Assembly (NCBI GenBank): GCA_936450465.1
Contig: OW388302.1
Location: 19,979,569-20,043,568, forward strand
Reading direction: 5' to 3'
DNA length: 64,000 bases
DNA from: Gibbula magus
Taxonomy: Eukaryota; Mollusca; Gastropoda; Trochida; Trochidae
The notes under the pieces: model-generated
The model's database searches: none
What the model saw: only the letters and a program-made list of their open reading frames with translations
Told to the model about the DNA's origin: nothing
Position numbers and translations under genes: made by a program
Shown: piece by piece, positions 10,172 through 21,699 of the stretch
Layout: each line of letters opens with the position of its first letter
Position numbering within the stretch: position 1 is the stretch's first letter

Positions 10172-13100
10172 TTGCATTATAGACCAGCGCCTGTGTATGT
10201 CTAGATCTGGACTAGTTTGCATTATAGACCACCGCCTGTCTAGATCTGGACTAGTTTGCATTATAGACCAGCGCCTGTGTATGTCTAGATCTGGACTAGT
10301 TTGCATTATAGACCACCGCCTGTCTAGATCTGGACTAGTTTGCATTATAGACCAGCGCCTGTCTAGATCTGGACTAGTTTGCATTATAGACCACCGCCTG
10401 TCTAGATCTTGACTAGTTTGCATTATAGACCACCGCCTGTCTAGATCTGGACTAGTTTGCATTATAGACCAGCGCCTGTCTAGATCTTGACTAGTTTGCA
10501 TTATAGACCACCGCCTGTCTAGATCTGGACTAGTTTGCATTATAGACCACCGCCTGTCTAGATCTGGACTAGTTTGCATTATAGACCACCGCCTGTCTAG
10601 ATCTGGACTAGTTTGCATTATAGACCAGCGCCTGTCTAGATCTTGACTAGTTTGCATTATAGACCACCGCCTGTCTAGATCTGGACTAGTTTGCATTATA
10701 GACCAGCGCCTGTCTAGATCTGGACTAGTTTGCATTATAGACCAGCGCCTGTCTAGATCTGGACTAGTTTGCATTATAGACCAGCGCCTGTCTAGATCTG
10801 GACTAGTTTGCATTATAGACCAGCGCCTGTCTAGATCTGGACTAGTTTGCATTATAGACCACCGCCTGTCTAGATCTGGACTAGTTTGCATTATAGACCA
10901 CCGCCTGTCTAGATCTGGACTAGTTTGCATTATAGACCAGCGCCTGTCTAGATCTTGACTAGTTTGCATTATAGACCAGCGCCTGTCTAGATCTGGACTA
11001 GTTTGCATTATAGACCAGCGCCTGTCTAGATCTGGACTAGTTTGCATTATAGACCAGCGCCTGTCTAGATCTGGACTAGTTTGCATTATAGACCAGCGCC
11101 TGTCTAGATCTGGACTAGTTTGCATTATAGACCAGCGCCTGTCTAGATCTGGACTAGTTTGCATTATAGACCAGGGCCTGTGTATGTCTAGATCTGGACT
11201 AGTTTGCATTATAGACCAGCGCCTGTCTAGATCTGGACTAGTTTGCATTATAGACCAGCGCCTGTCTAGATCTGGACTAGTTTGCATTATAGACCAGCGC
11301 CTGTGTATGTCTAGATCTGGACTAGTTTGCATTATAGACCAGCGCCTGTCTAGATCTTGACTAGTTTGCATTATAGACCAGCGCCTGTCTAGATCTGGAC
11401 TAGTTTGCATTATAGACCAGCGCCTGTCTAGATCTTGACTAGTTTGCATTATAGACCAGCGCCTGTCTAGATCTTGACTAGTTTGCATTATAGACCAGCG
11501 CCTGTCTAGATCTGGACTAGTTTGCATTATAGACCAGCGCCTGTCTAGATCTGGACTAGTTTGCATTATAGACCAGCGCCTGTCTAGATCTGGACTAGTT
11601 TGCATTATAGACCAGCGCCTGTCTAGATCTTGACTAGTTTGCATTATAGACCAGCGCCTGTCTAGATCTTGACTAGTTTGCATTATAGACCAGCGCCTGT
11701 CTAGATCTGGACTAGTTTGCATTATAGACCAGCGCCTGTCTAGATCTTGACTAGTTTGCATTATAGACCAGCGCCTGTCTAGATCTTGACTAGTTTGCAT
11801 TATAGACCAGCGCCTGTCTAGATCTTGACTAGTTTGCATTATAGACCAGCGCCTGTCTAGATCTGGACTAGTTTGCATTATAGACCAGCGCCTGTCTAGA
11901 TCTGGACTAGTTTGCATTATAGACCAGCGCCTGTGTATGTCTAGATCTGGACTAGTTTGCATTATAGACCAGCGCCTGTCTAGATCTGGACTAGTTTGCA
12001 TTATAGACCAGCGCCTGTCTAGATCTGGACTAGTTTGCATTATAGACCAGCGCCTGTCTAGATCTTGACTAGTTTGCATTATAGACCAGCGCCTGTCTAG
12101 ATCTGGACTAGTTTGCATTATAGACCAGCGCCTGTCTAGATCTGGACTAGTTTGCATTATAGACCAGCGCCTGTCTAGATCTGGACTAGTTTGCATTATA
12201 GACCAGCGCCTGTCTAGATCTGGACTAGTTTGCATTATAGACCAGCGCCTGTCTAGATCTGGACTAGTTTGCATTATAGACCAGCGCCTGTCTAGATCTG
12301 GACTAGTTTGCATTATAGACCAGCGCCTGTCTAGATCTTGACTAGTTTGCATTATAGACCAGCGCCTGTCTAGATCTGGACTAGTTTGCATTATAGACCA
12401 GCGCCTGTCTAGATCTGGACTAGTTTGCATTATAGACCAGCGCCTGTCTAGATCTGGACTAGTTTGCATTATAGACCAGCGCCTGTCTAGATCTGGACTA
12501 GTTTGCATTATAGACCAGCGCCTGTCTAGATCTGGACTAGTTTGCATTATAGACCAGCGCCTGTCTAGATCTGGACTAGTTTGCATTATAGACCAGCGCC
12601 TGTCTAGATCTGGACTAGTTTGCATTATAGACCAGCGCCTGTCTAGATCTTGACTAGTTTGCATTATAGACCAGCGCCTGTCTAGATCTGGACTAGTTTG
12701 CATTATAGACCAGCGCCTGTCTAGATCTTGACTAGTTTGCATTATAGACCAGCGCCTGTCTAGATCTGGACTAGTTTGCATTATAGACCAGCGCCTGTCT
12801 AGATCTGGACTAGTTTGCATTATAGACCAGCGCCTGTCTAGATCTGGACTAGTTTGCATTATAGACCAGCGCCTGTCTAGATCTGGACTAGTTTGCATTA
12901 TAGACCACCGCCTGTCTAGATCTGGACTAGTTTGCATTATAGACCAGCGCCTGTCTAGATCTGGACTAGTTTGCATTATAGACCACCGCCTGTCTAGATC
13001 TGGACTAGTTTGCATTATAGACCAGCGCCTGTCTAGATCTGGACTAGTTTGCATTATAGACCAGCGCCTGTCTAGATCTGGACTAGTTTGCATTATAGAC

Positions 13101-13324
13101 CACCGCCTGTCTAGATCTGGACTAGTTTGCATTATAGACCAGCGCCTGTCTAGATCTGGACTAGTTTGCATTATAGACCAGCGCCTGTCTAGATCTGGAC
13201 TAGTTTGCATTATAGACCAGCGCCTGTCTAGATCTGGACTAGTTTGCATTATAGACCAGCGCCTGTCTAGATCTGGACTAGTTTGCATTATAGACCAGCG
13301 CCTGTCTAGATCTGGACTAGTTTG
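10172..13324. repeat. 39-bp minisatellite, about 80 units
   Basis: Unit of 39 bp: gcattatagaccagcgcctg + tctagatctggactagttt. Five units carry a 6-bp insertion (tgtatg). Two main variants, ccAgCgcc versus ccaCCgcc and tctGgac versus tctTgac, are unevenly spread: the ccaCC form is found only near the two ends. Each unit holds TCTAGA, AGATCT and ACTAGT. Because 39 and 45 are multiples of three, the minus strand stays open for 1112 codons; this is a by-product, not a gene. The array ends 50 bp before exon 4. Confidence 0.95.
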
Positions 13325-13374
13325 GACGTTAGCGGTCTGATAACCGTCGATACTTTGACTAATTCTATTTGCAG

Positions 13375-13460
13375 ATGATCTGTGGGAAGACTGCAAGAGT
13401 TGGATGTGGACAAGCTTTGTGCGGTGCTCATAAGTATTACGTTTGCAACTACGCACCCGT
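13375..13460 (+). CDS. exon 4: CAP domain, GCG strand and CAP2 motif
   Basis: Residues 135-163; acceptor ctatttgcag, donor GTAAGT at 13461, phase 0 in and phase 2 out. It reads MICGKTARVGCGQALC and then YYVCNYAPV. VGCG and YVCNY.P are diagnostic of CAP domains (CAP2). After GHYTQ the family usually has M-V-W; here it is M-I-C, adding a cysteine where Trp is expected. The exon begins 50 bp after the end of a 3.15-kb minisatellite, so the array fills the end of intron 3. Confidence 0.93.
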
Positions 13461-13758
13461 GTAAGTAACCGTATTCAGTTAGCAGTGACCTTACACCTGT
13501 TGAAGTAACCGTACAAGTTAGTACAATCTACACTAAACTGAGTGACTAACACATTGCCATTAGGCTTAGACATTCCAGGAGTCTCTGCGTGTTAACATGT
13601 CAACGATATTGCAAGTTATGTTCATATCTGAGATCTGGGATCATTAATTTAGTCTAATCTCATGATATTGTAACAATATCGACAAGCCCCCGTTAAGGTC
13701 ACGTGTAGCTAGGGCTTACAATGTTCATTCTACATTTTTAAATCCTTGATTTTGATTG

Positions 13759-14444
13759 TTTTTATAACCCGCCTTACAGAGTAAGCGGGGGTATATATCA
13801 TTCATTCTGTCCGTCTGTCTGTCCGTCTATCCGTTCGTCACAAAACTTTGTGCAGAGCATATCTCTGAAACTATACATGCTAGCTTAAGCTTCACCAAAC
13901 TTGCTACGTCAGTCGTGATCTCTAGTTGTGCCTTTTGAGGGTTAGACCGATTTCCGAATTTTATTTTTTGTGGATTCCATCGAAACATGACCAAAACAGT
14001 GACTCTGTAAGGAAATCATTTTGTGCGGAGCATATCTCCCAAGCTAAACATGCTAGTTTCACCAAACTTGCTACAAACGCTAGCCATGATCTCTACTTGG
14101 GCTTTTGAGGTTTAAACAGATTTCTGAATTTTAACTTTTGGCAGTTTCCATGGAAACGTGACCAAAACAGTGACTCTGTGAGGAACTTATCTCCTAAACT
14201 ATACATTCTAGTTACACCAAACTTCAAAGAAATGTCAACCATGGTGCCTAGATGTGCCTTTTGAAGGTTAGACCTATTTCTGAATTTTAATATCTGCGGT
14301 TATCTCTGGAACTGTTCATTCCATATTCATTCATCGTTACACACAGGTTAGTCATTCCCATAGATGTGCCTTTCCTATTTTCAGTTATGTCAAACTATAT
14401 TTCGAAGCGGGGGTATTTGAGCTGTGCTCACTTTTACACTTGTT
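13759..14444 (+). repeat. hairpin-headed dispersed repeat, complete copy
   Basis: Head tttataacccgccttacaga folding with gtaagcgggggtatata, then a GTCCGTCTGTCTGTCC tract, then sub-repeats of about 140-175 bp ('catgctagcttcaccaaact', 'ccttttgagggtta') with GTTTCCATGGAAAC at 14144, and a tail gcgggggtatttgagctgtg ending CTTGTT. No ORF of note. Confidence 0.65.
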
Positions 14445-14608
14445 TATCGTCAAGCGGAGGTTCGAACACGATGTTTGGGATAGGCGATTTACCGGGTTTA
14501 AATACATGACGTAACATTCTAGACTAAACTATGCCATAGAAATAAACATGCGTGAATTACGACACGACACGAGTCAGTGCGTTGGAAGTCGCTTCAGTAA
14601 CGCCTCGG

Positions 14609-15454
14609 CCCCAACCCACCGTGCGTTGTTTTGTCGGTACGTTTTGGGGGAGGCCACGACTGGTAAGTTTTTCTCAAAACCTGAGGGAGTAAATCAACGC
14701 ACGTCACAGGCAAGGTGTAAGCACGTTGCCCGCATGAAACGCCTGGGCGTGATCTGCTACGAGCATCGTCCATTGCTCTCGTGGTAAGTGAAATGTAAGT
14801 GCTTACAACGTACCTACACCTTGCGCGTGACGTGCGATTGTCACGATATCTTACCGATTTCACGCACCTAGGGGGTGGGGATATAGGGCGACCTTCAGAG
14901 GTTCTCTCTGTGCTTCTGCCTCAAGATGCCGCCCATCAACGCAGAGACTCCCGGTTGTGATGAGCAGAGCAAGAGCAGCTTCAAATGGCAGCGCATAATA
15001 ACTGCAGAAATAAGAAATGCAGAAATGCGCACAACGTACTTTGCAAGTAGGCCTACGGAGCACGTGCTTACTCGGCGCTGACAACGTGAGTGGTGCGTGC
15101 TCATTTGACAATAGAAATTGGGAAGTGCCGCGTAAGCACGGACTACGCACTGCCAATGCACTTGCCGCGTGCGTTGCTAAGTGGGTCGTCCGTGGAATAT
15201 GTGACAATGTGGAAAAACTTAACACTCAAGGCGTCCGTGCTTTGTGCGCACGGTGTCCGTAGAGTACAAGCACGGAAGCCGTACGTGTGGAAAATACGCA
15301 GTCGCACGCAGCTCGCACGCAACGAAAGTTCTGCATGCACTTAGTGCTATGGCGTGTCTACGTGCGGTGTCGGTACTTACAATGTACGGCTACCACTATT
15401 TTACCCACGTTTTTGCACGTAGATAGCACGCACTTGCAAGTACGGCGGGTTGGG
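14609..15454. mobile_element. CpG-rich element with short inverted ends
   Basis: Ends CCCAACCCaCCGT at about 14609-14621 and the inverse ACGGcGGGTTGGG at 15441-15454. The inside is far richer in G+C and CpG than its surroundings and full of gcacgt/acgtgc-type words such as cgtgcttac and gtaagcacg. Short ORFs on both strands look like chance. Superfamily not recognised. Confidence 0.5.
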
Positions 15455-16047
15455 ACATACGACTAGACCATGGCTTTCATTTTAATAATTGAAGTGACCT
15501 GATCACATCCTTATTATACATGTTTATTACAGAGGAAACATATGTACTAATTTCAAGCGGCACACTGACTGCACGACCGTGATATAGGCCTACCAAGAGC
15601 GAAACGGTTTACGTTCGAATACAATGACGCCATAAGCTAAAGCAGTTATGACGTCATCGGAAATGGTCGCGACAATTCTTCCAAGCTATAGGTTATCTTT
15701 GATTAAAATATATTAATTTTATCACTTAATCATCATCTTTTAATATGTGTAGGATAATGTCCGAAAACCGGCCATTAGTTTTGCACGTGGGCTATGTTTG
15801 CGGCCGTTAGTAAACGTGTTCTTGCTACTGGAATGCACGCCACAACGCACCTTATGTGCACAGCTACTGGCGACTTATATTCTATATGTATTTCATGATC
15901 TTCCCCGTTTCGCTTGTCAGTTGTATATCCTTTTGCTGCTAACTTATAACATGAAAACATTGGGCGTTTTCCCAGTGAAAAGTAAAGTTTTAAACATTAT
16001 ATTTTGAAAGGTTAAAGTAAAAAATGATAAGTTATAAGGTTGTAATT

Positions 16048-16590
16048 AAAAGTCCGTTTGCCCGTCCGTCCGTCTCTCCGTCCGTAATCATTTCGTTTCC
16101 GGAGCAGATCTCGAAAACCGTTCATGATATATTTCTGAAACTTTCCATGTATTACCCACCAACTGAAGTGGTGCCTTTTAATATTTTCAGATTTCTGAAA
16201 AAAAATGTTTTTCGTTTCCATAGAAACTTGTTGAATTTGGACTTTGTTCAGAGACAGGTTCGTTTCCGGAGCACAGCTCCAAAACCGTTCATCATATCTT
16301 CATGAAACTTTGCATGTGTATTACCCACTAACTGAAGTTGTGCCTTTTGATATTTTCAGATTTTTTCTGAAAAATTTATTTTTTTCTGTTTCCATAGAAA
16401 CATGAGAGGGATGTTGGTTGTTGTTGATTTTGACTGCTTCTGGAGCAGAAGTCTAAAACCCTAACATTCCTGAAACTCTGTAATACCCACTAACTGAAGT
16501 ACGGTAGTAGATACACAAGTATCTGTAAAAGATGTGTTTTACAAATTTTGTGGAACCGGTGGGATATGTCATCTTCTGATGACTCTTGTT
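16048..16590 (+). repeat. dispersed repeat, GTCCGTC head, CTTGTT end
   Basis: Begins with a cccgtccgtccgtc tract, has two or three sub-repeats ('cgtttccggagcagatctc', 'gtattacccac.aactgaag', 'gtttccatagaaac') and ends gggatatgtcatcttctgat gactcttgtt. The same element, with its head, is at 55195-55750. Confidence 0.65.
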
Positions 16591-16629
16591 AGGGCTACGC
16601 TATGCTATTATTCAATATCTTCTGTTGTG

Positions 16630-17345
16630 AAATGTTAAGGTATTGCAATTCAAGATATTCAGTTGAAAATTCATCTAAATATTTTGAAAATTCAAGTAGG
16701 TATCTTAAAAATTCCACTTAGTATCTTACAAATTTATATAAATATCTCTTAAATGTAACTAAGTATCTTGAACGTACAATTTAGTATCTGAAAATCCATG
16801 ACTATTTTGAAAATTAAACAAAATAGGGTTGAATATTCAATTTAGTACAGTGAAAATTCAAGATGGTTAATATTTCACTTCTAACTACAACATTAAAACT
16901 TGAATGTACAGCCGTTACAAATTGTAATTATACTTTTAAAATGTTTTTAATTCAACGTTAAAACTTGAATATGTTCAATATTCAAATCTTGTAATTACAA
17001 TTTGTTATCATTGGCATTGTAGCTTGTAAACATTCGACATAATAAGTTTAGTTTTCAAAATGAGATGATTTTTCAAAATATTAAGTCTAATGTTTAAGTT
17101 ACCAAGTTGAATTTTCAAGAAAATGTTGAATTTTCAAGAAAATGTTGAATTTTCAAGATAGGATCTTGAATTTTTTAGTTAGAAAGCCAAATTTTTTCAA
17201 GAAAAATGTGCTGAATATTATCGTAGCTTGGTCGTGATTAAGTTGAATTTTCAGAATAGTAATATGAATTTGTAGGATTCGCATTTAAATTTTCAAAATA
17301 CTAAGCTTCATTTTTAGATTCTAAGTTGAATTTTCAAAATAAAAC
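16630..17345. repeat. AT-rich degenerate repeat of the word GAAAATTCAA
   Basis: Dozens of copies of gaaaattcaa/ttgaattttcaa-like words alternate with 'agtatctta'-like spacers. The left half favours gaaaattcaag and the right half its inverse, ttgaattttc, so the block is roughly an inverted repeat around 16980. Confidence 0.6.
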
Positions 17346-18420
17346 TATGCTTAAGGCCCTAAAGGTTTCCGAACAGACGGACAGATCTGTTTGTCTCATT
17401 CAGGACTAACATCTAACATATCTCTTATCAAAATTCGTATTTAAGAGTTATATATGTATATACATGACTGTACATCCCCTCACAAAGACATCATTATCAG
17501 TTTTTTACGATGTCATATCATAATTCGTACATTTTGCTCCTAATTTGGAGATACTTTTGTCATAAGTAGAAATGTATGTAATTACAATTGGGCTAAACTA
17601 CTTTTTCTTTCATCTAAATCCCTTCGAGATTTCTATACATACGTTTACATTTTATTTATAAAGTATTATAATTTTGTACATAAGGCCGGATGAATCAATT
17701 GGTAAAGAATGTAAAACAAAGGTTTCTGAATCATTTTGTTTTCAGTGTGTCATCAGATTTGTTCATTCATACTTTTGCTTTTATTTCTAGATAACACGTA
17801 TATATATATATATATATATGTAGCTATTTATTTCTTCTGGTACGTGTTATTTAACCACTTAACGTCATCTTTGAACTGTTGCGATTTTCATTGTACTCAA
17901 GTTACGTGAAGTCGCCAATAGTTTAGCACGAGCTTTTGTACTATACCAATTTTCTCGGTATAAGGCGGCTGCGTTCAAGCGCATTCGATCTGACGGGAAC
18001 AATTCATGGTCTCGCTTTCTAAACTATTGGAGACTTTTCGTAAATTAGTAAACTATTGCAGACTTGTCACCAAAATACGATCACAAAACTATCCTAATGT
18101 TTACGTAACATTGTTTTAAGAATTGTTAATTTCGTATAATTATTTCTACCACGACGAAAACTGAATGCGACGCGTCATACCTGACGAAAAATGGATTCAA
18201 TCGATTACTGCGTCACTGTACTTCCGTGGTGTCAAAGAAACGCGATAAAAATACGCCGAGAACTCGTCATGGTAGAATAAAGATAAACCTGTGTTACGTT
18301 TTGTGATTCAAAAGTAGATTCGATACCAATGTATCTTACTTACTTTGTTTTAACTTTTGTCTCTTAAATTACTCGAAAGATGTGTAAGTGATGAATTCGT
18401 TTACATTTAAGTGATATTGT
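17345..18420. other. no gene recognised before exon 5
   Basis: AT-rich intron sequence with a (TA)n run at about 17798-17822. The phrase 'aaactattg(g/c)agact' occurs twice near 18025-18065. Nothing else recognised. Confidence 0.4.
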
Positions 18421-18425
18421 TGCAG

Positions 18426-18508
18426 ACAATCAAATCTGACCCATCCGTACTGTGCAGGCGAGACTTGCCCCACATGCCAGGCTCCAGATGCAAACACCGG
18501 ACTCTGTG
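18426..18508 (+). CDS. exon 5: end of CAP domain and Cys-rich hinge
   Basis: Residues 163-191; acceptor ttgttgcag, donor GTATGT at 18509, phase 2 in and phase 1 out. It reads QSNLTHPYCAGETC followed by PTCQAPDANTGLC. The PY..G..C..C pattern is the usual end of CRISP-like CAP domains, leading into a hinge with further cysteines. The usual G-N after the CAP2 proline is replaced by QSN. From this exon on every intron is phase 1. Confidence 0.92.
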
Positions 18509-18779
18509 GTATGTGTCAGTCTAATAACTCTGCTACAGTAATATCCCTATAGACAATTTCACAAATTCAGAAAGCGTTGTTTAGAATGCTATTATATTGT
18601 GAAATGTCGCATTTCATCTGCTCTGCTTGAGTAGTGAGAACATGCCCCGATGTTATATGTACTGAGCAAAAAAGGTTAAAGACCATTTGATGTTCCCCAT
18701 ATTATGAAAATGTGTGTCATGAAAACAATATTATGAATACTATTCTGATGGACGTCATTGCGATAAAGAACAAGCAGAC

Positions 18780-19225
18780 AGAGTCGGCCATATCCCCCGC
18801 CATGTAGGAATTTTGAATATATTTATGCATTTTGAATATATAATGCATTTACTTTCTTGAAAATTGTTATAACTCATAAATGATAGTTCTAACCTGAACA
18901 CGTTGATAAATGTATATGTATTGTATCGCAACCGCTCTGTATCGTTACACCTCTAGACGTCGCTCAGGAAGAATATAAGATAGTTTTGAAGTTTGAGGTA
19001 GGAATATAGAACCAAGAAGAGGGAAAACAAAGTCCAGACTTTTTTCATTCGTAAAAAAAAAATATATATATAATTATATTCTCAAATTTCTATATAGCAA
19101 AGGGCACATCTAGACTACTTGGTTGATACCTCTACAAAGTTTCAGCATAACATATTGAATAGTTTTGAAGTTTGAGGCCGGAATGGAAAAGCCCGGACGC
19201 ACAGACGGACAGACGGACGGAGCTC
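18780..19225 (-). repeat. hairpin-headed dispersed repeat, antisense copy
   Basis: Read on the minus strand it starts ggcgggggatatagaaatga, then ctccgtccgtctgtccgtc, then two sub-repeats with 'ggcctcaaacttcaaaacta'. Near 18790 the word atatcccccgccatg mirrors the head. Confidence 0.55.
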
Positions 19226-19313
19226 ATTTCTATATCCCCCGCCAACAGACGTTTGAGGAGTTACGTGTACATTGCCTCGAACACGATCATCTGAAACTGG
19301 ATTGAAATCAACT

Positions 19314-19640
19314 TCATTATGTCATAATGATAATGTTTTCGCCTCCGTCCGTGATTCCGTCCTACCGAAATATTTTCGTTTCCGGTCCATATTTAAAAAA
19401 CCATTCAATATTCTGTTTACGAAAGTTGGTGTGTGATTAGCCCTAGTGTTGGAGTGGTGCCTTTTGCTAATTAGGTTATTCTGATTTTTATATTTTTTCT
19501 GGTTTCCATGTAAACAGTTTGAACTTAGTGAATGTGGGGGTAGGGACCTTTTCAAAATCTATGGAGTATTTTATGAGAATTGGTTTGTTGATAGACCTAT
19601 AGTGTTGGAATGGTGCCTTTTTGCTACATAATTATTGTGG
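19314..19640 (+). repeat. fragment of the 'ataatgttttcgcctccgtc' repeat
   Basis: Shares tttcgcctccgtccgt, 'tttccggtccatattt' and 'ttggagtggtgccttttgct' with the insertion at 20198-20698. Confidence 0.55.
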
Positions 19641-20820
19641 TTTTTATACCCCCACCTTACAGCGTAAGCGGGGGTATATATAATTCATTCTGTCAGTCTG
19701 TCACAAAACTTTGTGCAGAGCATATATCTGAAACTATACATGCTAGCTTCACGTGTTAGCCATGATCTCTAAGCCTTTTGAGGGTTAAACCGATTTCAAA
19801 ATTTTATTTTTTGCGGTTTCCATGGAAATATGACCAAACAGTGACTCTGTAAGGAAGTGATTTTGTGCGGATCATATCTCCCAAACTGAACTTGCTAGCT
19901 TCACCAAACTTGCTACACATGTTAGCCATGATCTTGAGTGCCTTTTAGGGTTAAACCAATTTCTGAATTTTATTTTTTGAGGTTTCCATGGAAACGTGTC
20001 AAACAGTGACTCTGTGAGGAAGTCATATGGTGCGGAACTTATCTCCCAAACTATACATTCTACCTACACCAATCTTCATACACATGTCAACCATGGTGCC
20101 TAGATGTGCCTTTTGAGGGTTAGACCTATTTCTGAATTTTAATTTCTGCGGTTTCCATGGAAACATGATTTAACAGTTATCTCTGGAACTGTTCATTATG
20201 TCCCCCGAAATGTTTTTCGGGAGACATAATGTTTTCGCCTCCGTCCGTCATTCTGTCATTCCGTTATTCCGTTATTCCGAAATGCTTTCTTTTCCGGGCC
20301 ATATCTCAAAAACCGTTCAATATATTTTCACGAAACTTGGTATGTGGTTAGACCTAGTGGTGGAGTGGTGCCTTTTGCTATTTTGGTTATTCTGAATTTT
20401 AGTTTTTTCTGGTTTCCATGGAAACAATTTTAACTTATTGCATATTGGGGGTAGGGACCTTTTCTGGCCTCCATCTCCAAAACCGTTCAATAGTTTTTCA
20501 CCAAACTTGGTATTTGCTTAGACCTAGTGATAGAGTGGTGCCTTTTGCTACTTTGGCTATTCTGAATTTTTTTTCTCGTTATAAATGCAGTATTGAACTT
20601 AGTGCTTAGCATAAGTGAAAAATGAGGGTAATATGATAAGGTTGGATTGAAAGTTGGAGCGGGGGACATCACAGTGCATCACATGCACAAATTTCTAGTT
20701 CCATATTCATTCATCTTTACACACAGGTTAGTCATTTCCATAGATGTGCCTTTCCTATTTTCAATTATGTCAAAACTATATTTGGAAGCGAGGGTATGTG
20801 AGCTGTGCTCTACACTTGTT
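19641..20820 (+). repeat. second complete copy of the 13759-type repeat, interrupted
   Basis: Head tttttatacccccaccttac / gtaagcgggggtatata, sub-repeats with GTTTCCATGGAAAC-type cores at 19816, 19982 and 20151, then an insertion (20198-20698), then the same tail as copy 1 (ccatattcattcat...gctgtgctc) ending CTTGTT at 20820. Comparison with 14295-14340 defines the insertion point. Confidence 0.7.
20198..20698 (+). mobile_element. nested insertion with 5' hairpin and CTAG end
   Basis: Inserted between gttcatt and (tt)ccatattc of the older repeat. It starts atgtcccccgaaatgttttt and folds with cgggagacataat, carries cgcctccgtccgtc and two sub-repeats ('ccttttgcta.ttttggct'; GTTTCCATGGAAAC at 20412), and ends with the hairpin gtgca-tcaca-tgcac 6 bp before CTAG. 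A 3' hairpin plus CTRR is Helitron-like, but the 5' TC and A|T target are not clear. Confidence 0.55.
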
Positions 20821-21388
20821 ATATTTGTTCTGGTTTCCATGGAAACAATTTGAACGTACGAGATAGTTCATGAACCGTTCACTGGATTATCTTCATATCT
20901 TACACATAGCTTCTTCTAGAGATGAAAAAGGGCTGATTAAGATTTTGGTGACCTTGACATTATTAAATTTAAATATTTCGACATGTTAAGCTTGTTTACG
21001 GGATCGATATCACAAGAACTGTTCATTGGATGTTCATTATGTTACACCAGTGGTTCTTTTATAGAAGACTCAGGGCCCAGTCAATTTTGCTTATCTTCAC
21101 ATTATTTTCAATTGTTGAAGTATTAATTTGCGATTGCTTGTTATTCTTAAGTTAATAAGGGTCTATCTCATCAACTGAAGAGTTTGCTAGCCTAGTGAGA
21201 GGGTATCCTATAAAGTATGGGGGTATCCCATTAAATGGCAAGGTTGTTCAAATGGAATGGAAACTAGAAATGTTGAGCGGAGACTGGGGAGATACACAGA
21301 ATAGTGTTTACTGAAATCTAAAGCCTGATGTAAAAATTTTTTTAAAAACAAGTGCAAAAGACAAGCACCTACAGGGGTGGAGGGAGAA

Positions 21389-21694
21389 TGTGATGTAGAG
21401 TTGTCAGGCACCCAAGGGCAAGAGGCCAACAAGTATAAATGTGATGTAGAGTTGTCAGGCACCCAAGGGCAAGAGGCCAACAAGTATAAATGTGATGTAG
21501 AGTTGTCAGGCACCCAAGGGCAAGAGGCCAACAAGTATAAATGTGATGTAGAGTTGTCAGGCACCCAAGGGCAAGAGGCCAACAAGTATAAATGTGATGT
21601 AGAGTTGTCAGGCACCCAAGGGCAAGAGGCCAACAAGTATAAATGTGATGTAGAGTTGTCAGGCACCCAAGGGCAAGAGGCCAACAAGTATAAA
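21389..21694. repeat. 51-bp minisatellite, six near-identical units
   Basis: Six copies of tgtgatgtagagttgtcagg + cacccaagggcaagaggcc + aacaagtataaa. The copies appear identical, so the array is young or homogenised. As 51 is a multiple of three, frames on both strands stay open (127 codons on +); I treat this as a consequence of the repeat. Confidence 0.93.
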
Positions 21695-21699
21695 TGTGT

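Noticed and set aside
10172..13324. CRISPR-like array of regular repeats
   Set aside because: Units are contiguous with no unique spacers, and the setting is an animal intron.
10118..13456. 1112-codon open frame on the minus strand (repeat of a 13-residue unit)
   Set aside because: It is the 39-bp minisatellite read in one frame; its N-terminal part is antisense to exon 4. The unit length is a multiple of three, so the frame stays open by necessity.
14548..15426. Cluster of overlapping open frames on both strands
   Set aside because: High G+C removes stop codons by chance; no family pattern, and the frames overlap in all directions within a TIR element.
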